Origin: an uncultured Anaeroplasmataceae bacterium
GTDB taxonomy: Bacteria; Bacillota_I; Bacilli_A; Acholeplasmatales; Anaeroplasmataceae
Reading direction: 5' to 3'
DNA: 64,000 nucleotides
Assembly (NCBI GenBank): GCA_934229535.1
Contig: CAKQDS010000003.1
Coordinates: forward strand, 1-64,000
The translations under genes and the position numbers were made by a program. This document shows positions 8,838-16,785 of the stretch, in pieces (position 1 is the stretch's first letter; the number at the start of each line of letters is the position of its first letter). The notes beneath the pieces are model-generated. The model saw only the letters and a program-made list of their open reading frames with translations, was not told where the DNA came from and did not search any database.

Positions 8838-8866
8838 TTGAAAACGCTTTTAAAAAATGCTATAAT
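8838..8866 (+). promoter_or_regulatory. Promoter of hpf
   Basis: TTGAAA (8838-8843), exactly 17 nt, TATAAT (8861-8866) with TGC directly before it (extended -10). One of the strongest promoters in the window; its -35 overlaps a cre-like sequence. Confidence 0.88.
8839..8852 (+). promoter_or_regulatory. CcpA cre-like operator on hpf promoter
   Basis: TGAAAACGCTTTTA matches the catabolite-responsive element consensus TGNAARCGNWWWCA at 13 of 14 positions. It covers the -35 and the start of the spacer, a position expected to repress. Confidence 0.55.
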
Positions 8867-8903
8867 ACTATTGTAGAAAAACAAAGTAAAGGAGTGACTT
8901 TTT

Positions 8904-9425
8904 ATGAAAGTTGAAGTTTTAGGAAAGAATGGTTTTACACCATCTGATGCAAATCGTGAGTATGCGGAATTAAAGCTTGCTAAGATTGAAAATTTCTTAG
9001 ATGATACTACTGATGTAACAGCTCGCGTCGTTTGCAAAATTTATAAGGAAGGTCACAAGGTAGAGGTTACAATTCCAGCTAAAGGCTTAATTTTAAGAGC
9101 AGAAGCCCTAGCGCCACATTTGAATGTAGCAATTGACCAGGTTGTTGATAAGCTACTAGGACAAATTAGAAAATACAAAACTAGAATGTCTCGCCGTGGT
9201 AAAGAAGGTATTCGTAGCCAAGAGGCTCCAAGCGCTACTGAAGAGCTAGGTGAGGTTGTAAGACAAAAGAATTTAGAGCTTACACCAATGTCTAGAGAAG
9301 AAGCAATTGAGCAAATGGAATTACTTGGTCATAATTTCTTCGTATATTTAGATAAGAATTCACATAAGGTTAATGTTGTGTATTTGCGAAATGATGGTAA
9401 TTATGCCGTAATCGAAACAAAATAA
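8904..9425 (+). CDS. hpf: Ribosome hibernation promoting factor, long form
   Basis: Dimerises 70S ribosomes into 100S particles in starvation or stationary phase. Seen: N-terminal S30AE domain (1-105; VEVLGKNGFTPSDANREYAELKLAKIENFL) and the C-terminal dimerisation domain (about 115-173; VRQKNLELTPMSREEAIEQMELLGHNFFVYLD), as in long HPF of Firmicutes. 173 aa, normal. RBS AAAGGAG, about 7 nt spacing. It stands alone between its own promoter and terminator and precedes secA, as in Bacillus. Confidence 0.96.
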   Translation: MKVEVLGKNGFTPSDANREYAELKLAKIENFLDDTTDVTARVVCKIYKEGHKVEVTIPAKGLILRAEALAPHLNVAIDQVVDKLLGQIRKYKTRMSRRGKEGIRSQEAPSATEELGEVVRQKNLELTPMSREEAIEQMELLGHNFFVYLDKNSHKVNVVYLRNDGNYAVIETK

Positions 9426-9436
9426 GTTATTTTGTA

Positions 9437-9467
9437 GTATCTGCTTTAATAGCAGGTACTTTTTTTT
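9437..9467 (+). terminator. Terminator of hpf
   Basis: GTATCTGCT (9437-9445) pairs with AGCAGGTAC (9451-9459) with one G-U pair, a 5-nt loop and eight T. Confidence 0.85.
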
Positions 9468-9468
9468 C

Positions 9469-9497
9469 TTGAAAAATTGTGATAAATGTGGTATCAT
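9469..9497 (+). promoter_or_regulatory. Promoter of secA
   Basis: TTGAAA (9469-9474), 17 nt, TATCAT (9492-9497) preceded by TGG (extended -10). It starts two bases after the hpf terminator. Confidence 0.75.
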
Positions 9498-9532
9498 TTA
9501 AAATGTATTATTGTACAATGAGAGGTATTAAA

Positions 9533-12055
9533 ATGGGTTTTATTAAAAATATGTTTGACTCAGGTCGAAAAGAATATAAACGTTGTGAAAAATTAGCTCG
9601 AAAGGTTTTTGCATTAGAGCCAGAAATACAAAAATTAAGTGATGATGAGCTTAAGGCTAAGACACCTTATTTTAAAGAATTGTTAAAAACAGGTAAGACC
9701 TTAGATGACATTTTAGTTGAAGCTTATGCAGTTGTTCGTGAGGCAGCTTATCGTGTTACAGGTATGAAACCATTCTTTGTTCAGGTGGCTGGTGCTATTG
9801 CTATACATGGTGGAAATATTGCTGAAATGAAAACAGGTGAAGGTAAAACCTTGACTGCTGTTATGCCAGCATATTTGAATGCTCTTGGTGGCGATGGAGT
9901 TCATATTGTAACTGTCAATGAATATCTTGCTAAACGTGAGACTGATGGCCCTATTGGTGAAATTTACCGCTTTTTAGGATTAACTGTTGGTTTGAACCTA
10001 AGAGATATTTCAAGGGAAGAAAAAAAACAAGCATATGATTGTGATATTCTTTATTCAACAAACTCAGAACTTGGTTTTGATTATTTAAGAGACCATATGG
10101 TTGTTTTTAAAGAGGATATTGTTCAGTCAAGAGGACTTAATTTTGCCATTATTGATGAGGTCGACTCAATTTTAATTGATGAAGCAAGAACTCCACTTAT
10201 TATTAGTGGTGGTGAAAGAAATAATGCTAATTTATATATTCAGGCTGATACATTTGCTAAAAGATTAGCTGATAATGATTATGAAATTGATATTGAAACT
10301 AAGACTATTACCTTAACTCCTTCAGGAATTGAAAAGGCTGAAAAATTCTTTGGTGTTCCTAATATTTATGATATTCAATATGTAAGTGTTGTTCACCATA
10401 TTCAAAATGCGCTAAGAGCCAATTATATTTTCCATAATGGTGTTGAATATTTGGTTCAGGATGGCGAAGTGGTAATTGTTGATCAATTTACAGGACGTGT
10501 TTTAAAGGGACGTCAATATTCAGAGGGCTTACATCAAGCAATTCAAGCTAAAGAAAATGTTGAAATCAAGAAGGAAACTGTTACAGTTGCCACAATTACT
10601 TATCAAAATTTCTTTAGAATGTATAAGAAGCTTGCAGGTATGACAGGTACTGCTAAAACTGAGGAAGAGGAATTTAGAGATATTTATAATATGTATGTTG
10701 TAGAGGTTCCTACCAATAGACCAGTTATTAGACAGGATATGCCAGATTATTTATTTATTAAGGCTGAAGATAAGTTTAATGCATTAATTGAGGAAATTAA
10801 GACTCGTCATGCAAATGGCCAGCCAATTCTTGTTGGTACAATAAGTGTTGATGTTTCAGAGCACGTATCTAGCCTTCTTAAGAAGGAAGGTATTAAGCAT
10901 GAGGTATTAAATGCTAAAAATAATGAGCGTGAGGCAGAAATAATCTCTCATGCTGGTGAAAAGGGTTCAGTTACTATTGCTACTAATATGGCTGGACGTG
11001 GTACTGATATTAAAATTGATGATGAGGTTAGAGCCCTTGGTGGACTTTGTGTACTTGGAACTGAGCGTCATGAATCAAGACGTATTGATAACCAATTAAG
11101 AGGACGTTCTGGTCGTCAAGGTGACCCTGGCTTTACGAGATTTTATATTTCTACTGAAGACGATTTATTAATGCGCTTTGGTGGTGATTCATTTAAAAAT
11201 AGACTTGAATGGATTATAAAAATGAATGCTGATGGTGATTTAACAAAACCACTTGAAAGTAAAATGTTTACTAAGGTTGTAACAAATGCCCAAGAGCGTA
11301 TTGAGGGAAACAACTTTGATACACGTAAAAATGTCTTAAAGTATGATGATGTAATGCGTAGACAAAGAGAATTGTTCTATAGTGAGCGTACAGAGGTAAT
11401 AACTAGAGATAGTATTGAGGATTTAGCCTTAAATATGCTTCATAAGGCTATTGAGGATGTTGCCTATTCACATATGAAACAGGTTGGTAATAATAAATAC
11501 GATATCGATGATGAAGGAATTTGTAACGTATTTAATACTGAATTCTTTGGTGGACCAGTTTTAAGTGTTGATATTATTAAAACTAAGGATGATAATGAGA
11601 TAGTTGAATATATAATGTCTGAGGCAACTAAGAGATTATATGAAAAGAAAGATAATTTCCCTAAAGAGGTGTATGAAGAATTTTTAAAGGTTGTTGTTTT
11701 AAGAGTTCTAGATACCTTCTGGCAAAAGCATATTGATGATATGCAAGCACTTCGTCAAGGAGTTGGTTTATCAGCTTATGCTCAAGAAAATCCATTACAA
11801 ATATATCAAGCTGAAGGCTTTAGTAAGTTTGAGATTATGATGAAGAACATAAATAAGGATGTTGCTAAATATCTTATTCGTGCCCAAATTCGTGCAAATG
11901 ATCATCGTGAGGAGCGTTCAGATCTTGCAACTAACGATTCTAAGGGTGGCGAGGTAAAACGTGATTCAATAAAGAATGCTATGCCAAAGGTTGGACGTAA
12001 TGATCCATGTCCTTGTGGTAGTGGTAAGAAATATAAGTATTGCCATGGAAGATAG
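9533..12055 (+). CDS. secA: Preprotein translocase ATPase SecA
   Basis: Motor that drives unfolded preproteins through SecYEG. Seen: Walker A KTGEGKTL near residue 100, DEVDSILIDEARTPLIISGG near 208, preprotein-crosslinking domain, TATNMAGRGTDIKIDDEV, RGRSGRQGDPGFTRFYIS, the helical scaffold DTFWQKHIDDMQALRQGVGLSAYAQ, and a C-terminal SEC-C zinc site CPCGSGKKYKYCH. The start is ATG 9533 (MGFIKNMF); the upstream in-frame ATG 9479 lies inside the promoter. 840 aa, normal. The 3' end runs into a terminator before prfB. Confidence 0.98.
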   Translation: MGFIKNMFDSGRKEYKRCEKLARKVFALEPEIQKLSDDELKAKTPYFKELLKTGKTLDDILVEAYAVVREAAYRVTGMKPFFVQVAGAIAIHGGNIAEMKTGEGKTLTAVMPAYLNALGGDGVHIVTVNEYLAKRETDGPIGEIYRFLGLTVGLNLRDISREEKKQAYDCDILYSTNSELGFDYLRDHMVVFKEDIVQSRGLNFAIIDEVDSILIDEARTPLIISGGERNNANLYIQADTFAKRLADNDYEIDIETKTITLTPSGIEKAEKFFGVPNIYDIQYVSVVHHIQNALRANYIFHNGVEYLVQDGEVVIVDQFTGRVLKGRQYSEGLHQAIQAKENVEIKKETVTVATITYQNFFRMYKKLAGMTGTAKTEEEEFRDIYNMYVVEVPTNRPVIRQDMPDYLFIKAEDKFNALIEEIKTRHANGQPILVGTISVDVSEHVSSLLKKEGIKHEVLNAKNNEREAEIISHAGEKGSVTIATNMAGRGTDIKIDDEVRALGGLCVLGTERHESRRIDNQLRGRSGRQGDPGFTRFYISTEDDLLMRFGGDSFKNRLEWIIKMNADGDLTKPLESKMFTKVVTNAQERIEGNNFDTRKNVLKYDDVMRRQRELFYSERTEVITRDSIEDLALNMLHKAIEDVAYSHMKQVGNNKYDIDDEGICNVFNTEFFGGPVLSVDIIKTKDDNEIVEYIMSEATKRLYEKKDNFPKEVYEEFLKVVVLRVLDTFWQKHIDDMQALRQGVGLSAYAQENPLQIYQAEGFSKFEIMMKNINKDVAKYLIRAQIRANDHREERSDLATNDSKGGEVKRDSIKNAMPKVGRNDPCPCGSGKKYKYCHGR

Positions 12056-12061
12056 TATGAT

Positions 12062-12086
12062 AAGACTCTGTAAAAGGAGTCTTTTT
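12062..12086 (+). terminator. Terminator of secA
   Basis: AAGACTC (12062-12068) pairs with GAGTCTT (12077-12083), followed by T residues; 8-nt loop. No promoter is obvious before prfB, so it may act as an attenuator. Confidence 0.75.
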
Positions 12087-12105
12087 GTTAAGTGGAGGAA
12101 TTAAG

Positions 12106-13212
12106 ATGGAGCGCTATGAAATAAACAAGTATTTTGAAGCCTTTAGTGCGAAAATAAATGATCTATATGTTGCTTTGAAGATTGAAGAAAACGAACCTAT
12201 ATTAAAAAAATTAGAGGCACAAATAGCTGATGCAAACTTTTGGTCTGATCAAGCAAATGCTAAGAAAATAATTGACGAAGCTAATAATTTAAAAGAAAAA
12301 AAGACTGATTATGAGTCATTAAAGAAAGGATTTAATGATCTTAAGGAATTAGATGAAATAGCTTTGCTTGACGAGTCATATGCAGAAATGCTAGATGAAG
12401 AAATTGTAGCGTTTGCTGAAAAGCTAAATTTAATAGAAGAAAAATCACTTTTGTGCGACAAATATGATACGCTTGATTGTATTTTAGAAATTCATCCTGG
12501 AGCTGGAGGAACTGAATCTATGGACTGGGCTGATATGCTTTATCGTATGTATTTGAGATTTTGTACAAAGAATAATTTTAAAGCTAAAACTATTGATTAT
12601 CTTGCTGGTGAAGAGGCTGGTATAAAAAGTGTTACTATTGAGATTCATGGTAAATATGCCTATGGTATGCTAAAGGGTGAAAGAGGAGTTCATCGTTTAG
12701 TGAGAATATCACCATTTGATGCTAATAAAAGAAGACATACCTCATTTGCTAGTGTGGATGTTTATCCAATGTTTGAGGCTAATGATGATATAAAAATAAA
12801 TGATGAGGATATTAAAATTGACGTATATCATAGTAGTGGAGCTGGTGGTCAAAGTGTTAACACAACTGATTCAGCAGTTAGAATTACTCATAAGCCAACT
12901 GGAATAGTGGTTACCTGTCAAAATGAAAGAAGTCAATTAAAAAATAAAGATGTTGCGATGAAAATTCTTAAAAGTAAGCTTTTAGAGCTTGAAATTAAAA
13001 AACATGAGGCTGAAATGAAGAATATTAAGGGTGAACAAATGGATATTGGCTTTGGCTCACAAATAAGATCCTACGTATTTTGTCCTTATACACTTGTTAA
13101 GGATCATAGAACTAATGCGGAAATGGGTAATGTTACAGCAGTTATGGATGGGGATATAAAGGTCTTTATTGATGCATATCTTAAAAAAATAGCAGGTGAA
13201 AAAAATGCTTAA
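12106..13212 (+). CDS. prfB: Peptide chain release factor 2, no programmed frameshift
   Basis: Terminates translation at UGA and UAA. Seen: RF2-specific SPFD tripeptide region (VRISPFDANKRRHTSF), the peptidyl-hydrolysis motif GAGGQSVNTTDSAVRITH, and the N-terminal helical domain with ADANFWSD. The gene reads through in one frame from ATG 12106 (RBS GGAGGAA). The usual CUU-UGA-C programmed +1 frameshift near codon 26 is absent; codons there read GTT GCT TTG AAG. About 368 aa, full length. Its presence shows UGA is used as stop. It overlaps the YitT-type gene by 8 nt. Confidence 0.97.
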   Translation: MERYEINKYFEAFSAKINDLYVALKIEENEPILKKLEAQIADANFWSDQANAKKIIDEANNLKEKKTDYESLKKGFNDLKELDEIALLDESYAEMLDEEIVAFAEKLNLIEEKSLLCDKYDTLDCILEIHPGAGGTESMDWADMLYRMYLRFCTKNNFKAKTIDYLAGEEAGIKSVTIEIHGKYAYGMLKGERGVHRLVRISPFDANKRRHTSFASVDVYPMFEANDDIKINDEDIKIDVYHSSGAGGQSVNTTDSAVRITHKPTGIVVTCQNERSQLKNKDVAMKILKSKLLELEIKKHEAEMKNIKGEQMDIGFGSQIRSYVFCPYTLVKDHRTNAEMGNVTAVMDGDIKVFIDAYLKKIAGEKNA

Positions 13213-14101
13213 AAACAAAAAGTGGTATAGAAAGCTTTTGGCAATATTAGAAATAACCTTAGGGGTATTTTTACTTGATTTAGGGTTCTTTTTCTTCTAT
13301 ACACCTGCTGATTTGGTTACTGGTGGAGGAATGGGAATTGCTTTAATAATAAATGAAACCTTTGGTGTTCCGTCTTCAATTTTTATGTATGCTTTTAACA
13401 TTATAACCCTATTTTTAGGATTGTTTTTAATTGGCAGAAGCTTCTTTTTAAAAACAATTTATGCTTCATTGCTATCACCAACGTTACTTTTAGCCTTAGA
13501 GAAAACCTGTAATCCTAATTTCTTTTATGATAATATAACAGAAGGAAGGCTTATTATATGTGCACTATGTGGTGCGGTTTTAGTGGCCTTAGGGCTTGGA
13601 TTATGCTTTAGAAATAATGGTTGCACAGGTGGAATGGATGTTATTCAAAAAATTTTATGTAAATATTTCCATATGCCATTATCTAAAACAATGTATTTGA
13701 CAGATTGGACAGTAGTAATCATAGGCGGCCTTGGCTTTAAAGGAGCATTTAGCTATAATATTGAACATGTTGTGTATGGAGTTATTGCCGTTATTCTTAC
13801 TGGTTATATTGTTGATAACATATCAATGAATGCTAAATCAAGAAGAACGGCCTATATTATAACGACTAAGCCTGATTTAGTTAAAGAGATGATATTTAAA
13901 GAAATTGAGCGTGGTGTAACACTAGTTGATTGTAAAGGTGGCTATACGGGAGATGATAAAACTTTAGTTATTTGTACCTTAGATAAGGATGAGAGCTATA
14001 AGCTTGCTGATTTCATTAAAGAAATAGATAAAAATGCCTTTACTTTTATGTCAACAACTAGGGAGGTTGTTGGCTATTATGGAGATGCAGAAATAAAATG
14101 A
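13205..14101 (+). CDS. YitT family membrane protein (DUF161/DUF2179)
   Basis: Integral membrane protein of the YitT family; transport substrate unknown. Seen: five to six membrane segments in residues 10-205 with the family stretches PADLVTGGGMGIALIIN and CFRNNGCTGGMDVIQKIL, and a cytoplasmic DUF2179 domain (about 215-298; TAYIITTKPDLVKEMIFKEIERGVTLVDCKGGYTGD in part). The start is ATG 13205, with AGGTGA upstream; GTG 13196 is less likely. It overlaps prfB by 8 nt and recX by 4 nt (ATGA), so all three are coupled. Confidence 0.9.
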   Translation: MLKNKKWYRKLLAILEITLGVFLLDLGFFFFYTPADLVTGGGMGIALIINETFGVPSSIFMYAFNIITLFLGLFLIGRSFFLKTIYASLLSPTLLLALEKTCNPNFFYDNITEGRLIICALCGAVLVALGLGLCFRNNGCTGGMDVIQKILCKYFHMPLSKTMYLTDWTVVIIGGLGFKGAFSYNIEHVVYGVIAVILTGYIVDNISMNAKSRRTAYIITTKPDLVKEMIFKEIERGVTLVDCKGGYTGDDKTLVICTLDKDESYKLADFIKEIDKNAFTFMSTTREVVGYYGDAEIK

Positions 14102-14679
14102 TTAAGGTAATAGATTTAAAGAAGAATAAAAATCTTTATGATGTTATTTTTGAAAATGGTATTGCTTTAAATGTTGATGAGGATTTTGTTGTTAAATATC
14201 GCTTAATTAAGAATAAGGAAATAGATGATACACTATATAAGGAATTGATTAAGGAGTCATCCTACAATTCTTATAAAAATAAGCTTATAAAATACGCTAG
14301 TACATATTTAAAAAGTAGATATCAGTATTCACTATATTTAAAGAAAATTTCTACGCCAGATGAGGCCATAGATTTAATTTTAGATGAGCTTGTTGCCTTA
14401 AAAATAATAAATGATGATTTATATGCTAGGTCACTTATTGAGCATTATTTAAATTTAGGCTATGGCGAAAAATATATAGAATACAAGCTTAAGGAGGCTA
14501 GAGTATCATGTGAAATAATTGCTGCTTCCTTAGGAGAGGTTAGTGATGAAATCTATAAAGCAGCAATAATAAAATACTTAAATAAAAACAATAATAAGGA
14601 TAGAAATAAGCAAACAAGAGCCTTAATAAATCGAGGATTCAATTACAATTTAATTAATGAATGCATAAATTCATTATAA
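14098..14679 (+). CDS. recX: Regulatory protein RecX
   Basis: Modulator of RecA filament growth. Seen: a beta-rich N-terminus followed by three RecX three-helix repeats, including the conserved stretch LKSRYQYSLYLKKIS, LKIINDDLYARSLIEHYLNLGYGEKYIEYKL and RALINRGFNYNLINECI. 193 aa, typical. The start overlaps the stop of the YitT-type gene (ATGA), and a strong terminator follows. recA itself is not in the window. Confidence 0.85.
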   Translation: MIKVIDLKKNKNLYDVIFENGIALNVDEDFVVKYRLIKNKEIDDTLYKELIKESSYNSYKNKLIKYASTYLKSRYQYSLYLKKISTPDEAIDLILDELVALKIINDDLYARSLIEHYLNLGYGEKYIEYKLKEARVSCEIIAASLGEVSDEIYKAAIIKYLNKNNNKDRNKQTRALINRGFNYNLINECINSL

Positions 14680-14700
14680 ATAATATAATTATTTAAATTA

Positions 14701-14735
14701 ATGCTAGATAAGATGATATTTATCTAGCATTTTTG
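14701..14735 (+). terminator. Terminator of prfB-yitT-recX
   Basis: ATGCTAGATAA (14701-14711) pairs perfectly with TTATCTAGCAT (14720-14730), then TTTTG. Confidence 0.88.
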
Positions 14736-14746
14736 TTATTTTTGTG

Positions 14747-14775
14747 TTGTTAAAAGTAGTTTTTTTTGTTAAAAT
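14747..14775 (+). promoter_or_regulatory. Promoter of glgB
   Basis: TTGTTA (14747-14752), 17 nt, TAAAAT (14770-14775) preceded by TGT (extended -10). Confidence 0.7.
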
Positions 14776-14817
14776 ATAAGTAAGATATGACATAATTTTT
14801 AAGGAGGTTCTTAATTT

Positions 14818-16743
14818 ATGAGAATCTATGATAGAATTGATTCTAACTTTTTATATTACTTGGATCAAGGTGACGATACAAGAGCGTATGAGATATTTGG
14901 TGCTCATTTAGTATACGATGAAGCTGGTAAGAAAATCGGTTGTGAATTTTGTTTATATGCACCAAATGCTATAAAGGCTGGTATTTTAGGCGAGTGGAAT
15001 GATTTTTCTGCCGAAAAATGTCAAATGGAAAAGATTAATTCAAAAATATGGTATTTATATTTAGATGGTGATTTTGAAAACAAGCGCTATAAATATGAAT
15101 TAATTCTTCCTGATGGCTCAAAGAAATATAAAAGCGATCCTTATGCCTTTTATAGTGCACTTAGACCACTAAAGGATTCGATAGTGTATGAAATTAATGG
15201 TTATGACTGGCATGATGATTATTGGATGTATACTCATCCCAAGGTTTATGATAAGCCTATGCTTATCTATGAGCTTCACTTAGGCTCATGGAAGCGTAAA
15301 AGTGAAGAAGAAAATGGTTATTATACTTATCGTGAGCTTGCACCTATGCTAATTGATTATTTAAAGGATTTTGGCTATACTCATATTGAGTTTATGCCAG
15401 TTTATGAGCATCCCCTAGATGCATCATGGGGCTATCAGGGAACTGGCTATTATTCAGCAACATCTAGATATGGTACACCTAAGGATTTAATGTATTTGAT
15501 CGATATGCTTCATCAGGCAGGATATGGAGTAATTTTTGACTGGGTTCCTGGACATATTTGTAAGGATGAAAATGGCCTTTATTTGTTTGATGGAACACCA
15601 TTATATGATTATCCTGATCCAAATATTAGAGAAAATTTGGAATGGGGTACAGCTAATCTTGATTTGGGAAAAGGAATTACAAGATCATTTTTATATTCTA
15701 ATGCGATGTTTTTCTTAAAATATTATCATGTTGATGGCTTTAGAGTTGATGCGGTTAGTAATATTATCTATTATATGGGTAATAAAAATCGTGGTGAAAA
15801 TAAAGGAGCATGTGATTTTTTAAGAGAATTAAGTAAAATTATTTTTGGCTATGATGATAGAGTTTTATTAATGGCAGAGGATTCTAGTGATTATCCTGGT
15901 GTTACTAAGCCATCATCAATTGGTGGTCTTGGCTTTAATTATAAATGGGATATGGGCTGGATGAATGACACACTTACTTATTTTAAGCGTGATCCAATTT
16001 ATCGAAAGTATCATCATAATCAATTAACATTTTCAATGATGTATAATTATAGTGAGCAATTTATTTTACCTTTATCTCATGATGAGGTTGTTCATGGTAA
16101 AAAGACTTTACTAGATAAAATGCCTGGAGATTATTGGCAGAAGTTTGCTAACTTTAGATTATTAATGGGATATACGATTACTCATCCTGGTAAAAAGCTT
16201 ATTTTTATGGGACAGGAAATGGCCCCATTTGCAGAATGGGCATTTCAGCATGAGCTTGATTGGGTGTTATTAAAATTCCCAGCTCATGATAGTGCATCAT
16301 TATTCATGAAGCACTTGACTTGCTTGTACAAAAATGAGCCAGCGATGTGGTCTTTAGATCATGACCCAATGGGATTTAAATATTTGGATGCCGATAATGC
16401 TAATCAAAGTCTATATGTTTATGCTAGATTTTCTAAAAAATTTGATGAGCATATTGTTGTAGTAATGAATGCTACTCCAAACACCTATCAAAATTATAAA
16501 ATTGGTGTTCCTGGAAAAAGAAGCTATTATGAAATTTTTAATAGTGATAAGGATATTTATGGCGGTTCAAATAAAATTAATCCTAAAGCTTTAAGAAATC
16601 ATAAGGAAGAAAAAGAATATATGCATTCTCTAAATTCAATTTTTATCACAATTCCGCCTCTTGGTATTTGTATGTTTAAAATGAAATGTGAAAAAAATGT
16701 GAAAAAAAAGACTTCATCTACCAATAATATAATTGATAAGTAG
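14818..16743 (+). CDS. glgB: 1,4-alpha-glucan branching enzyme
   Basis: Introduces alpha-1,6 branches into glycogen. Seen: CBM48/E-set domain (about 20-125), GH13 barrel with YELHLGSWKR, GFRVDAVSNIIYYMG (nucleophile Asp), LMAEDSS (acid/base Glu) and LPLSHDEVVHGKK (third Asp), and a C-terminal all-beta domain. 641 aa, the short form without an N1 extension. RBS AAGGAGGT. The last 20 residues are a low-complexity Lys/Ser/Asn tail; the DNA encoding it holds the glgP promoter. No glgC, glgD or glgA is present in the window. Confidence 0.96.
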   Translation: MRIYDRIDSNFLYYLDQGDDTRAYEIFGAHLVYDEAGKKIGCEFCLYAPNAIKAGILGEWNDFSAEKCQMEKINSKIWYLYLDGDFENKRYKYELILPDGSKKYKSDPYAFYSALRPLKDSIVYEINGYDWHDDYWMYTHPKVYDKPMLIYELHLGSWKRKSEEENGYYTYRELAPMLIDYLKDFGYTHIEFMPVYEHPLDASWGYQGTGYYSATSRYGTPKDLMYLIDMLHQAGYGVIFDWVPGHICKDENGLYLFDGTPLYDYPDPNIRENLEWGTANLDLGKGITRSFLYSNAMFFLKYYHVDGFRVDAVSNIIYYMGNKNRGENKGACDFLRELSKIIFGYDDRVLLMAEDSSDYPGVTKPSSIGGLGFNYKWDMGWMNDTLTYFKRDPIYRKYHHNQLTFSMMYNYSEQFILPLSHDEVVHGKKTLLDKMPGDYWQKFANFRLLMGYTITHPGKKLIFMGQEMAPFAEWAFQHELDWVLLKFPAHDSASLFMKHLTCLYKNEPAMWSLDHDPMGFKYLDADNANQSLYVYARFSKKFDEHIVVVMNATPNTYQNYKIGVPGKRSYYEIFNSDKDIYGGSNKINPKALRNHKEEKEYMHSLNSIFITIPPLGICMFKMKCEKNVKKKTSSTNNIIDK

Positions 16744-16761
16744 ATTTTAATATGCTATAAT
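16733..16761 (+). promoter_or_regulatory. Promoter of glgP
   Basis: TTGATA (16733-16738), 17 nt, TATAAT (16756-16761) preceded by TGC. The -35 lies inside the last codons of glgB. Confidence 0.85.
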
Positions 16762-16785
16762 TCTAGTGTTTAATGGAGGAAAAAA

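Noticed and set aside
12160..12185. CTTTGA string in prfB as a programmed frameshift site
   Set aside because: It is out of frame with the start; the zero frame reads through without a stop, so no shift is needed.
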